Assembly: GCA_905182865.1 (NCBI GenBank)
Contig: CAJJCY010000002.1
Coordinates: 686,001 to 750,000, forward strand
Source of the DNA: an uncultured SAR324 cluster bacterium
GTDB taxonomy: Bacteria > SAR324 > NAC60-12
Reading direction: 5' to 3'
Length of the DNA stretch: 64,000 bases
Made by a program: the position numbers and the translations under genes. Under the pieces are notes generated by a model, which was given only the letters and a program-made list of their open reading frames with translations, did not search any database and was not told where the DNA came from. Every line of letters starts with the position of its first letter. Within the stretch, counting starts at the first letter, position 1. Below are positions 57,817 through 64,000 of this stretch, one piece after another.

Positions 57817-57963
57817 GTAATTCTCCTTTTGATTTTTTTCGATTTTAAGTATTGCAGCTTTCAGCTCTCCAGCTTACCTGTGACAGCTTCAAGTTTAACT
57901 TGAATGCACAAAAAAGTTGCTACTTTATTCTCAATACAAAAGCATTAATGATCTGTGAGTGAG

Positions 57964-58044
57964 GCCGCAGTGGCAGAATTGGTAGACGTAGTTCTGGGTC
58001 TAGTGTTCATTGGACGTGGGAGTTCTAGTCTCCCAGATTGACTC
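57964..58044 (+). pseudogene. Degenerate tRNA-Leu-like sequence at the island edge
   Basis: Matches tRNA-Leu over GCCGCAGTGGCAGAATTGGTAGAC (acceptor 5' strand and D arm), and the T arm GGGAGTTCTAGTCTCCC is a perfect 5-bp stem. The anticodon arm is about four bases short and does not pair. The 3' acceptor strand (AGATTGA) does not complement GCCGCAG, and no CCA follows. It is therefore not a working tRNA here. It marks the point where ordinary chromosome gives way to AT-rich DNA with recombinase genes, so it is read as a damaged attachment site. Confidence 0.65.
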
Positions 58045-58159
58045 AATCATTTATACTCAAGTGTAATTCTACAATAACTCTGGCATATACTACTCTCCCA
58101 ACTAATTCCTAGTTTATACCAAATCAAAAGTGTGTGTAATAACATTAGTAATTCTTATA

Positions 58160-58231
58160 CTAATTCACTTTTAGGGCTTCCCAATCAATAGTCCAATCAA
58201 TTTTCTCAACACATTCTTTTGATACGACAGT
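58160..58231 (-). pseudogene. Possible tyrosine-recombinase C-terminal tail remnant
   Basis: A 23-codon stretch ending in TAG reads VVSKECVEKIDWTIDWEALKVN. It resembles the end of phage-type integrases (recombinase C-terminal helix with K-I-D/N-Y/W and final L-K), and the ends of the other recombinase sequences in this island (LKIDW, GINWNGLKI). Upstream codons (ETDWIENRGSELS) continue in a neighbouring frame. The rest of 58045-58348 shows no complete gene. Confidence 0.35.
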
Positions 58232-58348
58232 TCACTTCCTCGGTTTTCAATCCAATCAGTTTCAAGTATCTCTTTATTTTGAATGAATATACACCTTAGC
58301 ACATTGTCTTATTTATGGGTCGTACTATAATAAACCACTTTATTTATT

Positions 58349-58654
58349 CTAAATTATTACTTCAAAACCTTCAAATTCTGGGTGCCCAAGATAAATACTG
58401 CTATGTTCTCCGGCACCTTTGTGTGCTTGACGAAATGCCTCTGATTTAGTCCAGACTTCAAAGTCTTTACGAGAATTCCAGGTAGAATGAGATGCATACA
58501 CTGTATGGGTTTCTTCAGAATTGCCTTTTACCAAATGAAATTCTATAAAACCTGAAACATCATTTAGATGTGTTTCTCTGTTTTTCCAAATATTTTCAAA
58601 ATCCTTCTCTCGGTTTGGAACAATCTTAAACCTATTCATTGCTATAAATTTCAT
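58349..58654 (-). CDS. Antibiotic biosynthesis monooxygenase (ABM)-domain protein
   Basis: About 101 residues forming one ABM/heme-oxygenase-like dimeric ferredoxin fold: FIAMNRFKIVPNREKDFENIW, the FIEFHLVKG strand, TVYASHSTWNSRKDFEVWTKSEAF and AHKGAGEHSSIYLGHPEFEGFEV. Such proteins modify small aromatic molecules or degrade heme. A remnant frame just upstream (reading SNEYWSSDRKTTANFIEER) shows that the region was once longer. Located in the AT-rich island, possibly as cargo. Confidence 0.75.
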   Translation of the reverse strand: MKFIAMNRFKIVPNREKDFENIWKNRETHLNDVSGFIEFHLVKGNSEETHTVYASHSTWNSRKDFEVWTKSEAFRQAHKGAGEHSSIYLGHPEFEGFEVII

Positions 58655-58907
58655 TTAAAACTTTCATGTATTCTTTCTTCAATAAAATTTGCTGTTGTTT
58701 TACGATCAGAGCTCCAATATTCATTGCTATTTCTCTCTTGGTTTCTATTGGTTATTATAAAAGAATCCGACAAATAACACCAATTAGATTGTGAGGTATG
58801 AATTGGGTAGGTTCAGTTAACTTGTCTGACTGTGAAGAATTAGTTGGGGGGCAATCACAGGTTTGTCTAATTACAGTAGACTTGACCCAATTGCTCCTCT
58901 GGATGGA

Positions 58908-59210
58908 TTATAGTGGACCCCATAAATGAGACAATGTGATAAATGATGTTTGAGTTGTTTGGGGTGATTCTTCTTTAGTTTTCAGAATCCATCTTTCTTC
59001 AGACAACTGTTTTCTTGTCTCCCATACCTTCTTTAACATCTCTTGTTCATCTTCATAAACCGATTCTATTGGAGAAAACTCTGATTTACCTTTTAGATTT
59101 ATCTCACCATCAATAAGTTTCAAGAGATACTTATCCTTACATTCTCCAAATTCAATTCTGAGTGTTCTTAACGACTTCCTTTCTCGTTTAACAAAATAGA
59201 GTTCGTTCAT
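58908..59210 (-). CDS. Island small-protein family, copy 1
   Basis: 100 residues. The N-terminus MNELYFVKRERKSLRTLRIEFGE matches copies 2 and 3 (consensus M-x-ELYF-x-x-x-x-R-x-S-x-RT-x-x-x-x-x-G), followed by EINLKGKS, the acidic YEDEQEMLKKVWETRKQL and the WILK...TQTSFI end. Its ATG overlaps the stop of the 26-residue frame upstream (ATGA). That upstream peptide ends LKIDWQQRIQSK, like the end of the island recombinase. No known family recognised. Confidence 0.65.
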   Translation of the reverse strand: MNELYFVKRERKSLRTLRIEFGECKDKYLLKLIDGEINLKGKSEFSPIESVYEDEQEMLKKVWETRKQLSEERWILKTKEESPQTTQTSFITLSHLWGPL

Positions 59211-59287
59211 TTACTTTGAATTCTTTGTTGCCAGTCAATTTTCAAATCTTCTCCAGACTCATTTTCTATATTTTCTTCTATTATCAT
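59207..59287 (-). CDS. 26-residue coupled frame, possibly a recombinase tail remnant
   Basis: Starts at an ATGA overlap with the 56-residue frame upstream and ends at an ATGA overlap with small-protein copy 1. The C-terminal LKIDWQQRIQSK resembles the recombinase end LKIDWKKIIG, which stands in the same position directly before copy 3. It is too short to call on its own. Confidence 0.35.
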   Translation of the reverse strand: MIIEENIENESGEDLKIDWQQRIQSK

Positions 59288-59454
59288 TTTTTCTCCTCAG
59301 CAAGTTTTTCTATCTCTTTCAGAATTTTTTCCTCTACTTCTTTTTCTTTTAAATCAACTTTTTCAATCTTTTTTTTATTTCCTTCTTTCCTCTTCTTCTT
59401 TCTCTCCTGTCGTTTATCAGCAAGAACCTTGACACTGGTTGTAAAAGTACTCAT
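59284..59454 (-). CDS. Small Lys/Glu-rich protein, unknown
   Basis: 56 residues from the ATG at 59454 to a TGA at 59284. Starts MSTFTTSVKVLADKRQERKKK and continues as an extremely charged coiled-coil-like helix (KEKEVEEKILKEIEKLAEEKK). It heads a chain of three frames joined by ATGA overlaps. The opposite-strand frame of 88 residues over it is a shadow. Function unknown; nucleic-acid binding is possible from charge alone. Confidence 0.45.
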   Translation of the reverse strand: MSTFTTSVKVLADKRQERKKKRKEGNKKKIEKVDLKEKEVEEKILKEIEKLAEEKK

Positions 59455-59557
59455 CAAAATTAGATTACGGAGAATTTTCTAATGACATAATGAATTATTG
59501 AAAATTATTTAATTCGTAATAATGATTTTGGTAATAATAAAGCACAAATCTAGGCAC

Positions 59558-59758
59558 TTATATCTTCAATCCATTCCAGTTGATTCCAGAGTAACTAACC
59601 TTTGATATTACCTCGAGCAGTCTTTCTGGTGTAAAGGGTTCGCCTCCGTAATGTTTCATAGTGAATTCCTTTTCGTGTCCAACAAGTACCTTTATAACAT
59701 TCTCATAATAAAAAGTGGTGTGAATACCAGATTGCCTCCCATATACACCCCACTGCAA
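59558..59758 (-). pseudogene. Tyrosine recombinase, C-terminal fragment
   Basis: 66 residues that match only the end of a tyrosine recombinase: VLVGHEKEFTMKHYGG, with the conserved Gly-His and the catalytic-Tyr region, then ERLLEVISKVSYSGINWNGLKI, typical of the final helix. The first ~30 residues are less clear, and the RHxxR motif and catalytic Arg are missing. It is a remnant of a second recombinase gene. A 15-bp repeat shared with 61418-61432 lies 10 bp before its start. Confidence 0.6.
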
Positions 59759-59768
59759 GTCCTTTCTT

Positions 59769-59783
59769 TAGAGGAAGGGAGTG
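59769..59783. repeat. 15-bp repeat TTAGAGGAAGGGAGT, copy 1
   Basis: Identical to 61418-61432. Both are followed within a few bases by ATTCTTCCA. Each copy sits 10-20 bp upstream of a minus-strand frame, so it may be part of a shared promoter/leader or a recombination site. Confidence 0.6.
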
Positions 59784-59810
59784 ATTATTCTTCCAATTAA
59801 ATTTAATCGT

Positions 59811-60173
59811 TTAAGGTAGTTCGTTCAATGTACGTTGAAAAAATGATTCACTATTATAGGACTTATCACAAATGTACATGTCAAAGTGGGGTTTATTCCC
59901 AACATCTAAACCATGATACTTAGCACCCCATTCCTTTAATTGGTTTTTAGTAAATTCTTTAAAGTCTATTCCACTCTTACTACCTCTCGCAGTCCAGTAA
60001 ATTATATTATTACCTTTTTCATATAAGGAGTTGATGTAAGCAATTCTTTCTCTATGGGGTTCTGCATTTTCATAGTCAGATTGAATATCCTTATATTCTT
60101 CTGGATTTACGTATTTTAGTGAACGACTTGTACAAATTGTACCATCTACATCTACATATATTGTCCTACTCAT
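59811..60173 (-). CDS. Small HAD-superfamily phosphatase-like protein
   Basis: 120 residues. HAD motif I is YVDVDGTICTSR (Asp nucleophile near residue 8), motif II is IIYWTARGSKSG, and a late Asp lies in MYICDKSYN. A conserved Lys is near 80. It is minimal, without a cap domain, like phosphatases found on many phages and islands. Starting ATG is right after an AT-rich spacer. Substrate unknown. Confidence 0.78.
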   Translation of the reverse strand: MSRTIYVDVDGTICTSRSLKYVNPEEYKDIQSDYENAEPHRERIAYINSLYEKGNNIIYWTARGSKSGIDFKEFTKNQLKEWGAKYHGLDVGNKPHFDMYICDKSYNSESFFQRTLNELP

Positions 60174-60190
60174 TTTTCTACTCTATATTT

Positions 60191-60501
60191 TTAATTATCA
60201 AATTCTACTAAAACCTCACCATCAATAACATTCGTTGAAATGAAACTTGGTTGAGATATTGATTGATTGTTTTGAACTATCCATCTACCTTCCAGTAGTC
60301 CGGATTTTGTCTCATATACCTTCTTCAAGAGTCTTTGTTCATCCTCAAAAACTTCTTCCTTTGGAGGACTCTCAGAAGTCTCTCTACCATTTTTTTCACC
60401 TTCAAAGACTCTCATAGAAACTTCTTCTTAACTTGTCCGTACTCAAGTCTGATGGTTCGTAGTGACCTTCTATAAGGTGAGGTAAAGTAGAGTTCTTTCA
60501 T
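60191..60501 (-). pseudogene. Island small-protein family, copy 2 (frameshifted)
   Basis: From the ATG at 60501 it reads MKELYFTSPYRRSLRTIRLEYGQVKKKF, then hits a stop. One frame over it continues MRVFEGEKNGRETSE, VFEDEQRLLKKVYETK and SQPSFISTNVIDGEV to a stop at 60191. The combined protein aligns end to end with copy 3, so one base is missing near 60417. Its ATG overlaps the stop of a tiny membrane-protein frame upstream. Confidence 0.6.
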
Positions 60502-60617
60502 TCCATTTGTTTATTAATCATCCTTTTTGAAATAGTGTGATATAACCACCACACAATACCAATCGTAACGACTAGGGTGAAACTACTAAGGAATAATGAA
60601 ATTATGTAAAAAACCAA
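60498..60617 (-). CDS. 39-residue single-span membrane protein
   Basis: Starts with TTG three bases after the stop of the gene upstream, and ends in an ATGA overlap with small-protein copy 2. One hydrophobic span (FYIISLFLSSFTLVVTIGIVWW) and a short basic tail (HTISKRMINKQME). The coupling on both sides supports translation; start is uncertain. Confidence 0.35.
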   Translation of the reverse strand: MVFYIISLFLSSFTLVVTIGIVWWLYHTISKRMINKQME

Positions 60618-60620
60618 CTT

Positions 60621-60821
60621 TTATTCTTCTTCACCTTCTTGGAATTCTTCTTCAATAAACCCTGTTTCCATATCCATTTTTTCTATTTTCTTACTCATAA
60701 CCAAATTAGGACTCCAGTATTCATCTTTTCCTAATTTTTTCCCCTTAAATCGTTTGCAAGGAGATTGTGGTTTAATTTTTTTCAAATTCTCGTTAGTAAT
60801 TTTCTCTTCTTCGTTTGACAT
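60621..60821 (-). CDS. Small hydrophilic protein, unknown
   Basis: 66 residues starting MSNEEEKITNENLKKIKPQ and ending in an acidic tail (GFIEEEFQEGEEE). The middle is basic (CKRFKGKKLGKDEYW). No domain recognised. It forms a chain with the tiny membrane protein and copy 2 of the island family downstream. Confidence 0.4.
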   Translation of the reverse strand: MSNEEEKITNENLKKIKPQSPCKRFKGKKLGKDEYWSPNLVMSKKIEKMDMETGFIEEEFQEGEEE

Positions 60822-60871
60822 ATACGGATTTAGACTTGGACACTTTTGGTTATTTGGTTAATGGATACCCC

Positions 60872-60964
60872 CTACCCACCCATGTATAACAAATGGATAC
60901 CCCTTAGTAAAACAATTGATATTACAATTACTGCAATAATTATCAAGATTTGTTTGAAACTCAT
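60872..60964 (-). CDS. Tiny single-span membrane protein, copy B
   Basis: 30 residues: MSFKQILIIIAVIVISIVLL, then a short tail ending MGG. The first 14 residues match the protein at 61505-61648 at all but a few positions, and the DNA is similar as well, showing a duplication. Its tail region contains a 12-bp direct repeat (AATGGATACCCC). Confidence 0.4.
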   Translation of the reverse strand: MSFKQILIIIAVIVISIVLLRGIHLLYMGG

Positions 60965-61025
60965 TTTCCTTTAATTAATTTACCTACATGAGCATGTAAT
61001 CCATTAATTTTCTTTTGAGTGTCGG

Positions 61026-61154
61026 TTACTCGAAAGTTCTATCAAATTGACTTATTTTGCTTGTGGGACCTATATAAAAATAATTTTCAGCTCCAAAATT
61101 TAGAGGTTGGTTATCACTATCAACCCAATCATGTTCTTTCATTTTAATATCCAT
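61026..61154 (-). CDS. 42-residue frame, unknown
   Basis: Begins MDIKMKEHDWVDSDNQ and ends SKISQFDRTFE, hydrophilic, 25 bp after the two-span membrane protein. Composition is protein-like, but length makes it uncertain. Confidence 0.3.
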   Translation of the reverse strand: MDIKMKEHDWVDSDNQPLNFGAENYFYIGPTSKISQFDRTFE

Positions 61155-61179
61155 TTTTAAATTCAATCGGTCTTCTTTT

Positions 61180-61398
61180 TTACCACCAACCTTTTTTTGT
61201 AACATATTTTTTTATACTAAACAAAATCCTAATCCCAAAATATACCCATGTGATAATCCATACTATGGAGATGTAGATACTGGGGACTTCATACCTTGCA
61301 CCTACCCAATCGTGCATACTCCTAATTAAACCGAAGGAGAACTCCAACTGGAGAAGAATCACCGTTGATATTAGAATTATGTAGAAAACTTTTTTCAT
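61180..61398 (-). CDS. Small two-span membrane protein, unknown
   Basis: 72 residues with two membrane spans: VFYIILISTVILLQLEFSFGL and IYISIVWIITWVYFGIRILF, joined by a loop with HDWVGARYEVPS, and a basic C-terminus (KKYVTKKGWW). Hairpin inner-membrane topology. The 15-bp repeat at 61418-61432 lies 20 bp upstream. No family recognised. Confidence 0.5.
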   Translation of the reverse strand: MKKVFYIILISTVILLQLEFSFGLIRSMHDWVGARYEVPSIYISIVWIITWVYFGIRILFSIKKYVTKKGWW

Positions 61399-61417
61399 AA
61401 ATCATGTAATCTCCGTG

Positions 61418-61487
61418 TTAGAGGAAGGGAGTCAATTCTTCCATGAAACAAGGTTATAATCCCTCTTATCTCTAACTCCCTTCCTAA
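61418..61487. repeat. 15-bp repeat copy 2 forming an inverted repeat
   Basis: TTAGAGGAAGGGAGT at 61418-61432 (same as 59769-59783) faces ACTCCCTTCCTAA at 61475-61487. The arms can pair over 13 bases with a two-base bulge. It may be a transcript-ending or att-like structure between the tiny membrane gene and the two-span gene. Confidence 0.5.
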
Positions 61488-61504
61488 TCTTTAATTATTA
61501 AATT

Positions 61505-61648
61505 CTACGGTTCCAAAAATAATTCAGGTAGGTATGGACATTCAAGTGGGAATCTCAAACAATTTTGAAGTGGTGACATTAAATAATAGAGTCCAATCAT
61601 TAACATTACAATTACTGCAATAATTATTAAGGTTTGTTTGGAACTCAT
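61505..61648 (-). CDS. Tiny single-span membrane protein, copy A
   Basis: 47 residues: MSSKQTLIIIAVIVMLMIGLYY, then a short outer part with two cysteines (QNCLRF and LECPYL). It is paralogous to the 30-residue protein at 60872-60964. Starts 90 bp after island small-protein copy 3. Confidence 0.45.
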   Translation of the reverse strand: MSSKQTLIIIAVIVMLMIGLYYLMSPLQNCLRFPLECPYLPELFLEP

Positions 61649-61737
61649 AATAAATCTAAATATTCTTTAACAAAAAACAAAATTAATAATCCCACACCAT
61701 AAACGAAATTAAATATCTATAATACATATTCTCATTT

Positions 61738-62058
61738 TCAATTTTCCCACCAAACGTCATTTGTTATTTCACCATTAATCAAATCATTACGAATAAATGA
61801 TGGTTGGGTTGCTGATTGTTTTTCAGTTATTTCCCATCTCTTTGTATCAAGTAATTCCTTCTTTCTCTCATAGACCCCTTTTAGAAGTTCCTGCTCCCCT
61901 TCAAATACCACTTCTTCAGTATTACCTTCACTCGTTCCTCTGCCATTTATTTCGCCAGAGGTGATTTTGAGAATATACTCTTTACCAGAACTACCATATT
62001 GGAAATGAATTGTTCTTATACTTCTTCTGTAAGGTGAGACGAAATATAACTCTCTCAT
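61738..62058 (-). CDS. Island small-protein family, copy 3, coupled to recombinase
   Basis: 106 residues from the ATG at 62058, which overlaps the recombinase stop (ATGA) after an AGG. An upstream in-frame start at 62076 is inside the recombinase. It reads RELYFVSPYRRSIRTIHFQYGSS, then YILKITSGEINGRGTSEG, the acidic VFEGEQELLKGVYERKKEL, and TQPSFIRNDLINGEI. It is the best-preserved copy. Translational coupling suggests it works with the recombinase, for example as a directionality or regulatory factor; this is inference. Confidence 0.7.
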   Translation of the reverse strand: MRELYFVSPYRRSIRTIHFQYGSSGKEYILKITSGEINGRGTSEGNTEEVVFEGEQELLKGVYERKKELLDTKRWEITEKQSATQPSFIRNDLINGEITNDVWWEN

Positions 62059-63521
62059 CCTATAATTTTTTTCCAATCAATTTTTAGAGATAGGAAATCT
62101 ATATTTCTTGTATGTGAAGTTTGATAGACAATTCTTTTTACACACTTGTTGTAAAGAATATCGGGGTTATATCTTTTCCCATATCTATCCAAATCAATAT
62201 TACCCTGTGAATGACCCACCAATTCGTTTATGAAGTGAGGTTCCACTCCTAATTGTTTTAGTGTGTCTATCACAGAATGTCTAAAACTATGAAACCCATT
62301 CTTGTTAGTTTTTATTCCAAGTAGTGGTAAATATCTTCGGTTCCAAAACCTCCCTATACTTCTACTATAAGTTCCTTCTCTATACTCCAATTCCTCAAAT
62401 ACTCGTTTTCTCTTTGTGTCTTTTTTTAGAAGAGTTATAAAATTAATAAAACCCAAATCCAAAAGTGTATCGTGGATTGGAATAATTCTCCTTGATGATT
62501 GGGTTTTCAGTCGTTTGTCTGGTCTGTTAGTTTCTTCTACTATGTCAATACACCATCTTTTAGTTCTCTTGTTTTCAGTTATTTCTTTTATATTATCCAA
62601 ATATAAAGAACAGATTTCTCCACACCTCATCCCTGTGAATACACCTATGATTGGAACCCAATATTTGGAATAACTATCTTTTTCTACCTTTGTGAGATGA
62701 AGGTAATTATGTTTAGAAAACATATCCTTTATTTCCTGTTCTGTAAATCTATCTCTTTCATCTCTAACTGATTTCTTCTGTTTCATCTTCATTCCTGTAA
62801 ATGGGTTGGTATTACAATACCCATTATTGACACACCAAATCATAAATGAAGACAAATTACCTAAATGTTTATTGATGGTAGTTAGGTGGATTATATCTTT
62901 TTGTGGGATTTTCATTTCCATAAGTGAATGGAAATCTTCATCTCTATATCGTGGTAATTTTGTTCTATTCTTGGGATATTTTTTGATATGAGATTTGATA
63001 ATATTTGATTTCTCTTTTGTAACATCTCCTATTGGAATATCACCAAAACATTCTATGATGAACTTTACAGAGTTTCTGATTTCATCTTCTGTCTTTTCTC
63101 TAATGTCTTCCTTCTCCCCAATAAACAATTCTAATCCTTTAGAAATTGGAGTGGATAGTAAAGAGTTTGGAGGTATTGTAGTAGAACCAACAGAATTATA
63201 TTTCACCTCTACTGAATTAGAACTTACGAGGTATGGTTCTCGTGGTTCGGGTATATTGTAGTTCTCTATTATTGGTGGAGGTAGTATTGATTGTAAGTCA
63301 GGGAATAAACCTAATCCTAATTTTTCCTCAACCTCTCTACGGAAATCATCTTCATCAACCTTTCCTGTCTCGTTGATGAGAGTTTTTATCCAATCAAATC
63401 GTAATGTGTAAAGTTGTATGAATTGTCTTCGTAGGTTCTTGTAGTTGATGGAATTAGTTTCTATCTCAATATCAAGTGATGAGAGTATCCCATCTAATTT
63501 CTTATCCAGTTCCTTTCTCAT
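62055..63521 (-). CDS. Tyrosine recombinase/integrase, main part
   Basis: 488 residues with a complete catalytic domain: Arg I in FTGMRCGEICSLYL, a Lys-containing strand, HxxR in FHSFRHSVIDTL, the second His in LVGHSQGNID and the nucleophile Tyr in LDRYGKRY. A core-binding helical domain precedes it (about 150-250). Phage-type integrase. The frame before the first Met is blocked by a TGA six codons upstream, and the same frame on the other side of that TGA carries a 128-residue integrase N-terminal region, so the true protein was probably about 620 residues. It likely inserts the island at a tRNA gene. Confidence 0.9.
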   Translation of the reverse strand: MRKELDKKLDGILSSLDIEIETNSINYKNLRRQFIQLYTLRFDWIKTLINETGKVDEDDFRREVEEKLGLGLFPDLQSILPPPIIENYNIPEPREPYLVSSNSVEVKYNSVGSTTIPPNSLLSTPISKGLELFIGEKEDIREKTEDEIRNSVKFIIECFGDIPIGDVTKEKSNIIKSHIKKYPKNRTKLPRYRDEDFHSLMEMKIPQKDIIHLTTINKHLGNLSSFMIWCVNNGYCNTNPFTGMKMKQKKSVRDERDRFTEQEIKDMFSKHNYLHLTKVEKDSYSKYWVPIIGVFTGMRCGEICSLYLDNIKEITENKRTKRWCIDIVEETNRPDKRLKTQSSRRIIPIHDTLLDLGFINFITLLKKDTKRKRVFEELEYREGTYSRSIGRFWNRRYLPLLGIKTNKNGFHSFRHSVIDTLKQLGVEPHFINELVGHSQGNIDLDRYGKRYNPDILYNKCVKRIVYQTSHTRNIDFLSLKIDWKKIIG

Positions 63522-63536
63522 AATCCTTTGATGTTT

Positions 63537-63923
63537 TCACCAGACAAATCTTCTTTCATTTTTGTCTCTCTGGTAGAAACTAATTCTAAACTCTTTATAG
63601 TCTCTTCCTTCATCAAAGACATTCGTTCCCAAATAGAAGTGTTGAGTGTGTTTGATTTGTTTTCTCACCTCTATTCGTAGGATTTCTTTTATGTCATCTA
63701 AAGACAAACTTTTCATACCATTCCTAATATCAGTAAATAATAAATCTGTAATCTGTTTGAGTTTTAGACAAAGTATTTGTGTATCCTCTTTTCTAACATA
63801 TCTCAAAGATAAACGGAAGTCACCTTTCCCTCCAAATCTTGTCTGTAAATCTTTAGGGATGAAATTACGATAGTATGAATATTTGTAGGATTTATTGGAT
63901 AGATTGGAAATGTATTTTGACAT
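63537..63923 (-). CDS. Tyrosine recombinase N-terminal part, ended by an in-frame TGA
   Basis: 128 residues in the same reading frame as the recombinase downstream, separated only by one TGA and five sense codons. It starts MSKYISNLSNKSYKYSYYRNF and contains the GDFRLSLRYVRKEDTQIL and LSLDDIKEILRIEVRKQI region typical of the N-terminal part of long phage-type integrases. It may be read through, be a separate peptide, or reflect a point mutation. Confidence 0.6.
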   Translation of the reverse strand: MSKYISNLSNKSYKYSYYRNFIPKDLQTRFGGKGDFRLSLRYVRKEDTQILCLKLKQITDLLFTDIRNGMKSLSLDDIKEILRIEVRKQIKHTQHFYLGTNVFDEGRDYKEFRISFYQRDKNERRFVW

Positions 63924-63933
63924 TATAACCTCT

Positions 63934-63969
63934 AAACCGGAACTAAAACCGGAACTAAAGTTGAACTTT
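63934..63969. repeat. Tandem 12-bp repeat plus palindrome upstream of the recombinase
   Basis: AAACCGGAACTA occurs twice in tandem (63934-63957), directly followed by the 13-base palindrome AAAGTTGAACTTT (63957-63969). It lies just upstream of the recombinase start. This arrangement fits a binding site for an integrase or its regulator. Confidence 0.5.
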
Positions 63970-64000
63970 AGAAGTAGAGGGGTTCAATGTGGGGAAATTA

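Noticed and set aside
59216..59482. 88-residue Phe/Ser-rich plus-strand frame
   Set aside because: Antisense of a Lys/Glu-rich minus-strand frame with coupled neighbours; composition is the usual shadow of such sequence.
60860..60903. Two 12-bp direct repeats (AATGGATACCCC), considered as a CRISPR-like start
   Set aside because: Only two copies, too short and unevenly spaced; no CRISPR array or cas gene anywhere in the window.

Overview
The window looks like chromosome of a Gram-negative, AT-rich, free-living bacterium. It has outer-membrane beta-barrel proteins, a lipoprotein with a lipobox, a type II secretion GspC-like protein, FliM/FliN-type proteins, a single-chain B12-dependent methylmalonyl-CoA mutase with its MeaB chaperone, and a full set of housekeeping genes. 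The mix fits a deltaproteobacterial or SAR324-like marine lineage. That placement is inference only; no rRNA is present. Genes are short-spaced, often with ATGA stop/start overlaps, and lie in alternating strand blocks.

Layout: 1-2300 carries argS and a small exported protein. 2303-9907 is one minus-strand block, probably an operon reading TPR protein > ExbD-like membrane protein > SpoT/Rel > GDPD > MurG-like > small membrane protein > MTA/SAH nucleosidase. 10307-12616 (+) is a FliN/FliM-like pair whose FliN has a very acidic N-terminal arm with 14 perfect 9-bp repeats. 12610-19144 (mostly -) holds gshA, an M50 protease, a HAD phosphatase, a beta-barrel protein, a broken folC and hflC. 19307-27688 (+) holds a small Cys protein, prmA, membrane proteins, an MFS transporter, an alpha/beta hydrolase, aroQ, gspC, comEC and a broken MDR dehydrogenase. 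28023-33389 (-) holds meaB, methylmalonyl-CoA mutase and an outer-membrane protein/lipoprotein pair. 33537-40243 (+) holds polA, an Ig-like repeat protein, a stand-alone Lrp ligand-binding domain and hisC. 40651-44424 (-) is mfd with a small acidic protein upstream. 44879-55279 (+) holds an MFS transporter, lon, thrS, an unknown membrane protein, a glycosyltransferase, tRNA-Ser, an SDR and a DMT transporter. 55271-57816 is add, an HMA protein, a second SDR and a small membrane protein.

From about 57960 to the end the character changes. A degenerate tRNA-Leu-like sequence is followed by about 6 kb of AT-rich DNA with almost only very small minus-strand genes. These include a tyrosine recombinase interrupted by an in-frame TGA, remnants of at least two or three other recombinase C-termini, three copies of an unrecognised ~100-residue protein family, and two copies of a tiny single-span membrane protein. 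This is read as a tRNA-associated integrative element, or several stacked remnants, running off the right edge. In the best-preserved copy the ~100-residue protein is translationally coupled to the recombinase stop codon. This recombinase/small-protein pair is the best candidate for an undescribed system in the window.

A dozen conserved genes (fliN, HAD, folC, prmA, gspC, MDR dehydrogenase, methylmalonyl-CoA mutase, the lipoprotein, mfd, lon, add and others) are split by single-base frameshifts whose flanks still encode fully conserved protein. Several are normally essential or important, so assembly or sequencing indels are the likelier explanation, though real decay cannot be excluded from one sequence.
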